From Cognataquiflexum gelatinilyticum (GTDB lineage Bacteria > Bacteroidota > Bacteroidia > Cytophagales > Cyclobacteriaceae), in contig NZ_JANAEZ010000002.1 of assembly GCF_024813435.1 (NCBI RefSeq), forward strand, positions 434,001-498,000: a stretch of 64,000 nt of DNA, written 5' to 3'. The notes under the pieces are model-generated. The model saw nothing but the letters and a program-made list of their open reading frames with translations. It was not told where the DNA came from and made no database searches. Within the stretch, counting starts at the first letter, position 1; each line of letters begins with the position of its first letter. The position numbers and the translations under genes were made by a program. Shown here one piece after another: positions 15,392 through 24,186 of this stretch.

Positions 15392-17809
15392 TCACTCGTA
15401 TTTCAGCGACTTGATCGGATTGGTTGTGGCTGTCTTCAAAGAATGAAAAGCTACCGTAAAGAATGCGACCAACAATGCCAATACTGTCACGCCCAAAAAT
15501 GTGAAGTAATTCAAAGGGGTCTTATAAGCAAAATTCCCCATCCAAAGGTCAATGATATACCAAGCTGCCGGAATGACTAGAATCCCTGCAAGGATCACCA
15601 AGAGCATCACCTCTTTGTAAAGCAGGTAAATGATCCTTGGAATGCTCGCTCCATGGACTTTGCGGATGCCGATCTCCTTGGTACGCTGTGTCGCAGTAAA
15701 TGCCGAAAGTCCAAGGAGCCCCAAAAGTGAAATGAAAATACAGATGTAGGAAAGGATGGAAATGAGCTTGTATTGGATCTCATCAGATTTGTACTGCTCA
15801 TCAAAGCGCTGGTCCTGGAAAAAGTATTCAAAAGGATGGTTGGGATCAATTTCCGCCCATTTGGTCTGGATGAATTCCAAAGTCTCAGGAAGGTCGTCGC
15901 CTGCCACCTGAAGGTGGAGAAAACCACCTTCTTTCCTGGACTTGACGATCAGCAAGGGCTCTACGATATTGTGGAGGGACATGTAATTGAAATCTTCCAC
16001 CATGCCGATAATGGTGCCGTCTTCCTCTCCGTGGAACCAACGCACTTTTTTGCCCTCCGGATCATCTCCCCAACCCATCAGTTTGGCAGCTGCACGGTTA
16101 CACATAAAAACATTGTTGACATCAATCCCGCTTCCCGGCTGGAATTCCCTGCCTGTCAGGAGGTCGATCCCCATGGTTTTGAAATAATCATCTCCCACTG
16201 TGATCATGTTGAAGCGCTGCTGCACCATTCCTTCAGGACTTTCGGCATGCATCACGGGCCCACCTGTACCCATTCCCAGTACTGCATAGGAGGTAGTGGC
16301 ATTGGTGATTTTTGGGTTTTGGAGCAGTTCATTTTTGATGGGCTCAATCCTGTTTTGTACCAAAGTGTCCTGTATTGGAAGAATCAGGATATTTTCTTTG
16401 TTAAAACCAAGGTCTTTGTTTCTCACAAAAGAAATCTGATCGCGCATAAAGAAAGTGCAGACCACCACAAATATCGATATGGCAAACTGTGCCGTAGTCA
16501 GTACTTTCCTCAGTCGGAGACTTGATTTCTGGTTTTTGAAGGAGCCTTTCAGTGCAGAGATAGTCGGAATGCTGGGTAGGTAAAATGCCGGATAAAGTCC
16601 CGAAACAATCCCGATCATAACTGCTACGCCCAGCGATCCAAAGAGCAAGGTTTTGTTGTTCCAAAAGTCCACAACAAGGTTTTTCTGGATCAGGCTGTTG
16701 AAGGAAGAGAAATTCAATATCAGGAAGACCAATACTATTGCAAGAACAAGGGATACCAAAGAAAGAAAAACCGATTCTCCCAAAAATGACAACACCAATG
16801 ATTTTTTGTCACTCCCAAGCGTTTTTTTCATGGCGATTTCAGAAGCGCGATTGACAGACTTGGCAGTAGACAGGTTCATGTAATTGATACAGGCCAAAAG
16901 GATAATGAATATCCCGATCGCAGAGAAGGCATAGAGGTAAGCCATATTCCCCGTGGGCTCATCGTCAATCAGGGTAGAATCAAAATGGATGCTTGCCAAA
17001 GGCTGCAGGATGGCCTCATACTGTCCGCCCACCTGATCTCCAAATGATTTAAAAAACTTGTCAAAGATCAGGGGAAACTTGTCATAGAAGCGCTGAGGAT
17101 CGTAATTTTTAGTCATCAAAAAGTAGGTGTAGACATCAGGATTCCAAAATGCCTCGGACTTCACCTGACCCTGATCGATTACCCATTCCCTACTTTTGAG
17201 CAATCCCGAAAGCAGGAAGTCAAAACGCATATGGGTGTTGTTTGGTAAGTCCTCAATGACCGCAGTGACTTTCCAGCTTTCTCCGTCTATCAAAAGTGTT
17301 TTGTCTAAAGGATCTTCCGAACCGAAATACCTTGCCGCCGCCGAGGCTGATATGACGACAGAATTTAGATCTTGCAATGCAGTTGCCGGATCCCCTGCTA
17401 TAAAATCGTGCTGGAATACCTTAAAGTAAGCAGAATCTGTACGCACGACATCTTCCTCATAAAAAGATACCTCTGCACCATTTTTCTCATACTTGATCAA
17501 AGTATGGTCCCAGGTATTGGCACTTGTCACGGCTTCCACTTCCGGGAATTCGTCCTTGATAATTCCTCCTAACTCTCTTGCTGACCTTGCTCCTCGGATG
17601 TCAATTCCTGTTGCTTTGAGGTGACCACCAAGTCGGTAGATCCGCTCATGATTTGCAAAGTGCTGGTCATAAGACAGGTCATGCTGCAAGATCAGGAGCA
17701 AGATGATGCTGACAGCGATTCCCATGGCCAGGCCTAGGATATTGAGCAGGGAGAAAAACTTGTCTTTCAAAAAAACTCGGACAAAGAACTTGAGATGGGT
17801 ACCAAACAT
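15392..17809 (-). CDS. FtsX/MacB-type ABC transporter permease
   Basis: 805-residue inner-membrane protein with the duplicated plan common in Bacteroidota: an N-terminal membrane helix (LLNILGLAMGIAVSIILLLI), a MacB periplasmic core, an FtsX domain (AIGIFIILLACINYMNLSTA), a central helix, a second periplasmic domain, and a C-terminal FtsX domain with ATQRTKEIGIRKVHGAS. It lacks an ATPase domain and no ATPase gene is adjacent. The substrate is unknown; relatives export peptides or lipids or act mechanically. It is preceded by a 364-base non-coding region with a possible sigma-54-like promoter. Confidence 0.93.
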   Translation of the reverse strand: MFGTHLKFFVRVFLKDKFFSLLNILGLAMGIAVSIILLLILQHDLSYDQHFANHERIYRLGGHLKATGIDIRGARSARELGGIIKDEFPEVEAVTSANTWDHTLIKYEKNGAEVSFYEEDVVRTDSAYFKVFQHDFIAGDPATALQDLNSVVISASAAARYFGSEDPLDKTLLIDGESWKVTAVIEDLPNNTHMRFDFLLSGLLKSREWVIDQGQVKSEAFWNPDVYTYFLMTKNYDPQRFYDKFPLIFDKFFKSFGDQVGGQYEAILQPLASIHFDSTLIDDEPTGNMAYLYAFSAIGIFIILLACINYMNLSTAKSVNRASEIAMKKTLGSDKKSLVLSFLGESVFLSLVSLVLAIVLVFLILNFSSFNSLIQKNLVVDFWNNKTLLFGSLGVAVMIGIVSGLYPAFYLPSIPTISALKGSFKNQKSSLRLRKVLTTAQFAISIFVVVCTFFMRDQISFVRNKDLGFNKENILILPIQDTLVQNRIEPIKNELLQNPKITNATTSYAVLGMGTGGPVMHAESPEGMVQQRFNMITVGDDYFKTMGIDLLTGREFQPGSGIDVNNVFMCNRAAAKLMGWGDDPEGKKVRWFHGEEDGTIIGMVEDFNYMSLHNIVEPLLIVKSRKEGGFLHLQVAGDDLPETLEFIQTKWAEIDPNHPFEYFFQDQRFDEQYKSDEIQYKLISILSYICIFISLLGLLGLSAFTATQRTKEIGIRKVHGASIPRIIYLLYKEVMLLVILAGILVIPAAWYIIDLWMGNFAYKTPLNYFTFLGVTVLALLVAFFTVAFHSLKTATTNPIKSLKYE

Positions 17810-17863
17810 AGGAGGGTAGTATTTAGAGTTGTGGTTTAACCTAAAAAATCATGTAAGAATGAT

Positions 17864-17879
17864 GTCAAAAACGATACCA
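17864..17879 (-). promoter_or_regulatory. Possible sigma-54-like promoter of the ABC permease
   Basis: On the minus strand TGGTATCGTTTTTGAC resembles the GG-N10-GC sigma-54 core, but GA replaces GC, so the match is imperfect. About 50-90 bases further upstream (17931-17967) lie half-site-like words around GTGTACGCTCATGAC. The rest of 17810-18173 shows no gene. Confidence 0.25.
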
Positions 17880-18173
17880 GCTGCATAAACCTAAAAATTG
17901 GACAATATAGATGCATTTGCCTGATAGAAAGTGGTCATGAGCGTACACTGACGGTTGTATGCGGACAAGAACAAGGATTCAATTTTAATATTTTAAATTT
18001 TGTAAATTGACTTTTCAATGTCTCTTTAGGGAGATGGTGTTGGAGGGAAAAGCAACATATGAACCGTACTTTCCCAAGGAACTTCGATCCGGTCCAATTA
18101 CCTAAAAAAATGAAAGCCTTGATTTTATAATGCTTTTCCCAATGGGTGGAACAATAGGTTGGATTGGAGCTTC

Positions 18174-18638
18174 TTACTTTTTTTGATTCAAAAATACCTG
18201 TTTAGGAAAATACGAAAATTGCAATGCCTCTTTCTCTACTGCACCAGTTGCTCTATAAAATTCAACGGCTCCAATATCTTCTGTTTCCGCCTGAACAAAG
18301 ACCTCTTCAAATCCATTTTTGAAACAATGATCTGTGAAGCTGGAAATCAAGGCTTTTCCGATTCCCTGTCTCTGAAAATCTGGTTTGACTCCCAAGTCAT
18401 ACAGGTAGGCCAAAGGCTTCTGGGAATAATATTGGTCTAAGGTATATGCTGTCATACCTCCCAAGACCTCTTGGTCTTTCTCTGTTACCCAAACCATAAA
18501 GTTTTTCATTTCTAATACTTTGGATAAATGAGATTTTGGAGGAATATTGAAATTTTCCATTTCAAAGACGGTTTCAAAGATTCTGATAAGATCAATGAAT
18601 TTGTCAGTTTCTGTTGGATTCAGTTTCCTTATTTCCAT
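18174..18638 (-). CDS. GNAT acetyltransferase resembling aminoglycoside 3-N-acetyltransferase AAC(3)-I
   Basis: 154-residue GNAT protein. The acetyl-CoA site is VKPDFQRQGIGKALISSF (R/Q-x-x-G-x-G/A pattern). By recall, the arrangement GGMTAYTLDQYY, then AYLYDLGV, then EVFVQAETEDIGAVEFYRATGA parallels AAC(3)-Ia ([38 protein letters not shown]). The likely reaction is acetyl transfer to an amine. Whether it modifies an aminoglycoside is not shown by the sequence. It is followed on the same strand by its neighbours with only short gaps but shares no pathway with them. Confidence 0.85.
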   Translation of the reverse strand: MEIRKLNPTETDKFIDLIRIFETVFEMENFNIPPKSHLSKVLEMKNFMVWVTEKDQEVLGGMTAYTLDQYYSQKPLAYLYDLGVKPDFQRQGIGKALISSFTDHCFKNGFEEVFVQAETEDIGAVEFYRATGAVEKEALQFSYFPKQVFLNQKK

Positions 18639-18662
18639 AAATTATTTAACGGAAAAATTCCT

Positions 18663-20201
18663 TTACCTTACCTTCTTCGCATTCAGTTCTTCAAAAAATA
18701 TATCATCATTGGGAACCTTAAATTCCAGACCTGTAATTTTCATGTCATTGTCAGTCTGGAATTTGACCGTCCCAAAGCTGAACCAGGCATGTTTTTCATC
18801 CCATACGATTTCCCAAACATCATAATGCCAATGCCTGAGCTTGGCGGTAAGTCTTGGTGCATTTTCGAATTCAAGAATCATATCGTCTCCATCCATCGAC
18901 ACGCTGATGTTACCATAGACTGGGGCAAAATAATAACCGGTATAGGCGTTAAGCGGCAATGAAGGCTCGGTACCCATGACGCGCCTGGCTTTCATGTCGC
19001 TGATCCTGGTATCATTTTTTAGGTTTTCATTGGTACGTGCCAAAAGGTCTGCAGACCAGTCCTTGGTCCCTGTTCCCAAAAATTGGTCAAAAGCATAGTA
19101 GGTGGCTGCCATGATGGGGCTTTTGTGGCCGTTGGTCAGGACCACGATGCCGAGGTTTTCTTCAGGAATCATTGTCACCGCAGTGATCATCCCGTCAAAT
19201 CCCCCTGTATGTCCCACCATAAATTTGCCATGGAAATCTCCCAGATTCCAACCCAGTCCATATCCCGAGAAATGCCTGCCCAAGTCGTTTTTTGAAGTGT
19301 GGTCTACCATAAAATTGTTGTGCGGTGTCCAGACCAAATTTCGGGTAGGCTTTGTCAGTAGTGTATCCTTACCATTAATTCCGTGATTCAAATTGAAGAT
19401 CATCCATTTTGCCACGTCGTTTACGGATGAAACAATACCTCCCGTGGCAGCGATTTCACTCCAGTCCTCAAACTCAATTGGAAAATTCACCTCATTCTCT
19501 CTGCCATGTGGGGTTGTTACGTTATCCATATCGTCTAAACCCCTAGCAGAGGTCAGTGTCCTTTCCATTCCCAATGGATCTAAAATTCTTTCTTTGACAT
19601 TTTCTCCCCAAGTTTTACCTGTGATTTTTTTGATGAGTTCGCCGGCGGTGATATACATCAGGTTGGAGTACCCATATCCGGCGCGGAAGTCATAGGCCTG
19701 AGGGAGTTTGCCTGCGAGTTTGATCATGTTTTCTGCACTCATTTCTGATTTGTACCAGATTACATCACCGCTGAATGTACCCAAACCCACCCTGTGACTG
19801 AGGATATCCCGCACTGTCACCTGACTGCTGATCCAAGGGTCATTGTAAAGTGAAAAATAGGGGAGATGGTCTTTGATTTTGTCGTTCCATTTGAGTTTTC
19901 CTTCCTGCACAAGCATCCCGATGAGGGCAGAAGTGAATGCTTTGGAATTAGAGGCAATGGCATAGAGTGTATTTTCATCAGGTTTCTCAGGTTTGCCTGT
20001 TTCGATGAGGCCATAGTTTCCCGTAAAAACCAGTTTTCCGTCCTTGACTATCCCGATACTTGCACCCGGGACATCCCAATCCTGAACCATTTTGGCAAAA
20101 TAGGCATCGAGTTTTTTGAAGTCAGGGGATTTTTTGGATTGGGCAAAAAGGCTGACTGAAAACAGGAGAAGAAGACTGACAAGTGACAGGGATTTTTTCA
20201 T
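18663..20201 (-). CDS. Serine hydrolase of the beta-lactamase/PBP family with DUF3471 C-terminal domain
   Basis: 512-residue exported protein with a signal peptide (LVSLLLLFSVSLFAQS). The class C-like active site is complete: ASNSKAFTS (SxxK), GYSNLMY (YxN) and VGHTGGFDG (HTGG). About 100 C-terminal residues form a beta-rich DUF3471-type domain (YFAPVYGNISVSMDGDDM). Such proteins are peptidases or esterases acting on D-amino-acid peptides or similar esters in the periplasm. True beta-lactamase activity is not implied. It is 24 bases upstream of the GNAT gene and may be co-transcribed with it. Confidence 0.92.
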   Translation of the reverse strand: MKKSLSLVSLLLLFSVSLFAQSKKSPDFKKLDAYFAKMVQDWDVPGASIGIVKDGKLVFTGNYGLIETGKPEKPDENTLYAIASNSKAFTSALIGMLVQEGKLKWNDKIKDHLPYFSLYNDPWISSQVTVRDILSHRVGLGTFSGDVIWYKSEMSAENMIKLAGKLPQAYDFRAGYGYSNLMYITAGELIKKITGKTWGENVKERILDPLGMERTLTSARGLDDMDNVTTPHGRENEVNFPIEFEDWSEIAATGGIVSSVNDVAKWMIFNLNHGINGKDTLLTKPTRNLVWTPHNNFMVDHTSKNDLGRHFSGYGLGWNLGDFHGKFMVGHTGGFDGMITAVTMIPEENLGIVVLTNGHKSPIMAATYYAFDQFLGTGTKDWSADLLARTNENLKNDTRISDMKARRVMGTEPSLPLNAYTGYYFAPVYGNISVSMDGDDMILEFENAPRLTAKLRHWHYDVWEIVWDEKHAWFSFGTVKFQTDNDMKITGLEFKVPNDDIFFEELNAKKVR

Positions 20202-20379
20202 TTCTCAGAAAAGGGATGGTTGGAAAAAGAGAATAGGGTACAATATCAAATTCTTTGTCCAAAAAATCAATCCATAAAAATTCCCGAATATTTATTCTGT
20301 GATTTAAAAAATCCGCCGATCACACAATTGGGAAGGAAAGTGTGGTAAAAATCGCCTAATCGGAACCAATTGGGTGAAT

Positions 20380-20979
20380 TTACTCCAAAAGCCCCGATTT
20401 CTCCTTGCTGACCAATCCTTCCGTAAGCTTGTTTAGCGCCTCGACTTTGTATTCAAAATCTCCTTTTAATGTCTTCCTGTATTCATTGATGTTTTCTACC
20501 AATTCATTGATATCTTCCGGTATGACTTCTTCAAGGAGCTGACGCAATCTCTTGGCTGTAGTAGGAGATTTGCCGTTGGTGCTGATGGCGATTTTGACAT
20601 TGCCTTTGCTGACTATTCCTCCCAAGTAAAAATCACAGAGGTCCGGTGTATCCGCCACATTGACCAAGAGAAACCTTTCTTTGGCATCGTCATGGATTCG
20701 TCTGTTGACGGCTTTGTCGTCTGTGGCGGCGATGACGATATGCTTTCCCCCAAGATATTTCTCATGGTAGACATCCTGGATCAACGTGACATAAGGATTG
20801 TCTTTTGCCAAAGCCAAAAAATCTTCATTGAATTCTCTTGAAACAGCCGTCACCTGCGCTTTTGGACTGCTTTTGAGCAGGAAAGCCAATTTCTCCGTAC
20901 CCACAAATCCCCCACCAACCAAGAGGGTATTCAATTGGTGGACTTTAAGGAAGATGGGGTAGAGGTGGTTCATATTCAA
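20380..20979 (-). CDS. Precorrin-2 dehydrogenase / sirohydrochlorin ferrochelatase (CysG N-terminal, Met8-like)
   Basis: 199-residue NAD-dependent enzyme that oxidises precorrin-2 to sirohydrochlorin and usually inserts iron to make siroheme, the cofactor of the sulfite reductase encoded nearby. The Rossmann start LLVGGGFVGTEKLAFLL, the HIVIAATDDKAVNRRI segment and LVNVADTPDLCDFYLGG are typical, as is the C-terminal helical part KIAISTNGKSPTTAKRLRQ. The length fits the stand-alone form. It is the last gene of the sulfate-assimilation cluster, separated from cobA by 213 bases of TTGATATT-type repeats. Confidence 0.9.
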   Translation of the reverse strand: MNMNHLYPIFLKVHQLNTLLVGGGFVGTEKLAFLLKSSPKAQVTAVSREFNEDFLALAKDNPYVTLIQDVYHEKYLGGKHIVIAATDDKAVNRRIHDDAKERFLLVNVADTPDLCDFYLGGIVSKGNVKIAISTNGKSPTTAKRLRQLLEEVIPEDINELVENINEYRKTLKGDFEYKVEALNKLTEGLVSKEKSGLLE

Positions 20980-20982
20980 GGT

Positions 20983-21210
20983 TGATATTAGTTGATAATA
21001 ATTGATATTATTTGATACTTGTTTCCGCCTAATTGAGAAGATATGAAGTACCGTTTCCGGAAAAAATATCTATCAATATCCAATATCAATTAATATCGAA
21101 CTTACGATTGCACAAAGTATTTGGTTTTGGGTATAAAAGAGGGTATAGATTGGACTCAATATCGCGAAGCAAATATCCAATATCCATCAATATCAATTTT
21201 TTAAAACCTC
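20983..21210. repeat. TTGATATT-rich repeats between cobA and the precorrin-2 dehydrogenase gene
   Basis: Variants of GATATTNNTTGATATT occur on the plus strand at 20980-21020 and as the reverse complement (ATCAATATCCAATATCAA) at about 21070-21100 and 21175-21200. They can pair with one another into long imperfect stems. No gene lies in this gap. Confidence 0.6.
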
Positions 21211-21966
21211 AATTTTAGAATGATAAATTTCCATCAACTGATAACTTTCCTTCACCACTTCCCCAATTACAATTACAGCAGGGCCACCGATACGGCTGTC
21301 GGATACTTTGGATTGGATGTCGTTGATCGTTCCTGCTACTATTTCTTGCTCGATGGTCGTTCCGCTTTGGATCATGGCGATAGGAAGCTTGCCTTTACCT
21401 GCTTTTTGATAGACTTTGACGATTTCCGAGAGTTTTTTGGAACCCATCAAAACCACTACCGTAGCCGTAGATTGGGTAGCCAAATGCAAATCGCGCGACA
21501 GTTCCCCGGAACTAGTGGTTCCCGTGATCACCCAAAAACTCTCCGCCACTCCACGCTTGGTCACCGGAATTCCTGCCGCAGCAGGAACAGCCACCGAAGA
21601 AGATATCCCCGGAACCATTTCCGTTGGAATCCCGAATGCTGAGATGAAATCAATTTCTTCCGCTCCTCTTCCAAAAACAAATGGATCTCCACCTTTCAAC
21701 CTGACCACATGGCCGTATTTCAGGGCATATTCCACGCATAGTCTGTTGGTGTCTTCCTGTGGATTCACTTGGCTTCCTTCCCGTTTTCCAACAAAAACCT
21801 TGATGGCATTGTCAGGTGCATGCTTCAAGAGTGCCTTGTCAATCAAAGCATCATAAAGGACAACATCGGCTTTGTTCAGCGCCAATACACCCTTCAAAGT
21901 GATCAGTTCGGGGTCTCCCGGACCCGCACCGACCAAGGTTACTTTTGGTTTAATGGCTTGAATCAT
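21193..21966 (-). CDS. cobA: Uroporphyrinogen-III C-methyltransferase
   Basis: 257-residue SAM-dependent enzyme that methylates uroporphyrinogen III twice to give precorrin-2, the first dedicated step to siroheme. Signature segments: VTLVGAGPGDPELITLKG, ADVVLYDALID, VRLKGGDPFVFGRGAEE, VPGISSSVAVPAAAGIPVT and a C-terminal RIGGPAVIVIGEVV. Its start overlaps the stop of the sulfite reductase gene by four bases, which ties cofactor supply to the enzyme that uses it. Confidence 0.95.
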   Translation of the reverse strand: MIQAIKPKVTLVGAGPGDPELITLKGVLALNKADVVLYDALIDKALLKHAPDNAIKVFVGKREGSQVNPQEDTNRLCVEYALKYGHVVRLKGGDPFVFGRGAEEIDFISAFGIPTEMVPGISSSVAVPAAAGIPVTKRGVAESFWVITGTTSSGELSRDLHLATQSTATVVVLMGSKKLSEIVKVYQKAGKGKLPIAMIQSGTTIEQEIVAGTINDIQSKVSDSRIGGPAVIVIGEVVKESYQLMEIYHSKIEVLKN

Positions 21967-24065
21967 GCTGTTACCTCCTGTTCTCTATAAGCGCTGATCG
22001 CGTCAAATACTTTGATGGCCTCTTTGAAATAAGCTTCTGCAAATTCTTGGGAAGGCTCATTTTTGCTGATTTCATATACAATCGAAGCCAAGTCTTTTTC
22101 CAAGCCGATTTTACCTGTTTGGGTGAATGTCTCGTCAAACAAAGCCACGATGTTTGCATAGGAGTTGGTGCTTTTGCTTTCGCTGAGCAAGATTGCTTTT
22201 GCGGCATTTACGATCGCAGCATAGGTATGATAGATGCTGTCAGACCATCTTTTCTCTACCAATCCTTCTTTGGAAAGCTCGAGTTTTTCCCTCGCTTCCA
22301 ACAAAAGTGTAGCTACCAAGTCAATCACCACCCCGGCACATTCGCCCACACCTACGGCTACCTTGTATGCTTCCTCGTGTCCCCAATCAACCTGATCGGC
22401 TTCGGTGATGGTGGAGGTTTCTGTCAATACTTTCAGTATGTCGTAGAAATAAATATGTCCAAGTCGGTCATAATAATCCAAAAAGGATTCAGTGCCGTTG
22501 CCATTTTTCTCAAAATCCGCTATCAGAATCCGCAAAGCATCCGGTCCCCGGCGGCTTGGAACTTTGATGACTTTGTCTGCAAATCTTCCCTGTCCATTGC
22601 CCAATGTTCCGCCTCCTAGTAAAACCTGAAGTGCAGGAACTACCACTTTACCGACTTTCATGGACATGCCCTGAAAACCGATATGCGCCATGTTGTGTTG
22701 TCCACAGGCATTCATACAGCCTGAGATTTTGATGGTCAGGTCTTTGTTTTTGAGGTATTGGGGATATTCTGCCAAGATTACTTTCTCCAATTCTTTGGCA
22801 ATTCCGGTACTGCTCGCAATGCCAAGGTTACAGGTATCTGTTCCCGGGCAAGCGGTGATGTCTCCAAAGGTATTGTATCCCGCATCCGCCAAACCTATTT
22901 TTTTCAATTCCTGATAAAAGAAAGGAATGGCTTTTTCCTGGACATCCCGGATAAGGATATTTTGTCTGAGTGTGAATCTCAGCTCATTGTTTGCATATTT
23001 TTTGACAAGGTCCGCTATCTGCCTTGCTTGGGGGGTGTAGAAGTCTCCCAAAAGGACTTTCACACCGATCGATACAAATCCTTTTTGCTTTTGGGGAAGG
23101 ACATTGGTGAGTTTCCATTGCTCATAAGCGAGCTCCAAAGGCTCTTCCAACTCGGGAACTTCCGGTTGGAAAAGCTGTTTGGAATCCTCATAGTCGTTGT
23201 GGTTTATGGGATATTTTTTGAATGGAAGGGCTTTTTGTTCTTCTTTGACCAAATCCAGAAAAGCCTCCAATCCGATATCTGAAATCAAAAATTTCATCCG
23301 TGCTTTCAGCCTTCTTGCCCTTTCTCCATGTCTGTCAAAAACCCGCAAAACACCTTCGATAAATGGAATCAATTCGTCTGTGGGAAGGAATTCCGTAATC
23401 AAATCGGCATGTCTCGGCTGGGAACCCAATCCGCCGCCAAGCATCACTTTAAAGCCACGGATTTCTTGGCCGTTTTCAGTTTTTACTTTTGGGATAAAAC
23501 CCAAATCGTGGAGGTAAGCCAATGCTGTATCTTCATCAGAAGCTGAAAATGCCATTTTGAATTTCCTGCCCATTTCCTGGCAAACTGGATTTCTCAAAAA
23601 GTATTTGAATACCTCATCGGCATATAATGTCACATCAAAAGGTTCATTGGGATCGACACCTGCAGTCTCGGAGGCGGTGACATTCCGTACGGTATTGCCG
23701 CAGGCTTCGCGCAAAGTCACATCGTCTTTTTCGAGTTCTGCCCACAATGCCGGAGTTTCATCCAAACTCACATAGTGGATCTGAATATCCTGACGGGTAG
23801 TGATGTGGAGTCTGCCTGTAGAATATTTGTCAGAAACATCTGCTATCCGTTTCAGCTGCTCGCTTGTGGCTTTGCCATAAGGAAGTTTGATCCTGATCAT
23901 CTGCACGCCCGGTTGCCGCTGTCCATAGACGCCACGGGCAAGGCGGAGGCTTCTGAATTTTTCCTCGTCAATCTTACCTTCTCTAAAAAGTCGTATCTTT
24001 TTTTCCAGTTCGAGAATATCTTTCTCAACAATGGGATTTTCTATTTCTGTCCTGAAACTTTGCAT
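21963..24065 (-). CDS. Sulfite (nitrite/sulfite) reductase hemoprotein with helical C-terminal extension
   Basis: 700-residue siroheme and 4Fe-4S enzyme for six-electron reduction of sulfite to sulfide. Two ferredoxin-like halves are visible, with substrate and siroheme residues in TGRLHITTRQDIQIHYV and RNVTASETAG. The cluster cysteines are in CPGTDTCNLG and SGCMNACGQH. The core ends near residue 560. The last 140 residues are helical and resemble a HEPN-type domain, an addition seen in Bacteroidota homologues. The neighbours cysN, cysD and cysH point to sulfite and not nitrite as the substrate. No separate flavoprotein subunit is present in the window, so ferredoxin or another donor is likely. 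Confidence 0.93.
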   Translation of the reverse strand: MQSFRTEIENPIVEKDILELEKKIRLFREGKIDEEKFRSLRLARGVYGQRQPGVQMIRIKLPYGKATSEQLKRIADVSDKYSTGRLHITTRQDIQIHYVSLDETPALWAELEKDDVTLREACGNTVRNVTASETAGVDPNEPFDVTLYADEVFKYFLRNPVCQEMGRKFKMAFSASDEDTALAYLHDLGFIPKVKTENGQEIRGFKVMLGGGLGSQPRHADLITEFLPTDELIPFIEGVLRVFDRHGERARRLKARMKFLISDIGLEAFLDLVKEEQKALPFKKYPINHNDYEDSKQLFQPEVPELEEPLELAYEQWKLTNVLPQKQKGFVSIGVKVLLGDFYTPQARQIADLVKKYANNELRFTLRQNILIRDVQEKAIPFFYQELKKIGLADAGYNTFGDITACPGTDTCNLGIASSTGIAKELEKVILAEYPQYLKNKDLTIKISGCMNACGQHNMAHIGFQGMSMKVGKVVVPALQVLLGGGTLGNGQGRFADKVIKVPSRRGPDALRILIADFEKNGNGTESFLDYYDRLGHIYFYDILKVLTETSTITEADQVDWGHEEAYKVAVGVGECAGVVIDLVATLLLEAREKLELSKEGLVEKRWSDSIYHTYAAIVNAAKAILLSESKSTNSYANIVALFDETFTQTGKIGLEKDLASIVYEISKNEPSQEFAEAYFKEAIKVFDAISAYREQEVTA

Positions 24066-24186
24066 CTTAAATTAGATTTGAGATTTGAGACATAAGACAC
24101 AAGACCTTCGTGCCATCTCATCTTTATTTTGATTCACTTTTCCCAAGAATTCTTTCTTGGTACTTGGTACATTGTACTTCGTACAA

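Noticed and set aside
15773..16525. 250-codon plus-strand frame
   Set aside because: Antisense to the FtsX-type permease; no recognisable domain.
18174..20201. GNAT plus beta-lactamase-fold gene as an antibiotic resistance pair
   Set aside because: The hydrolase has DUF3471 and the general serine-hydrolase layout, and there is no mobile context; resistance is not supported.
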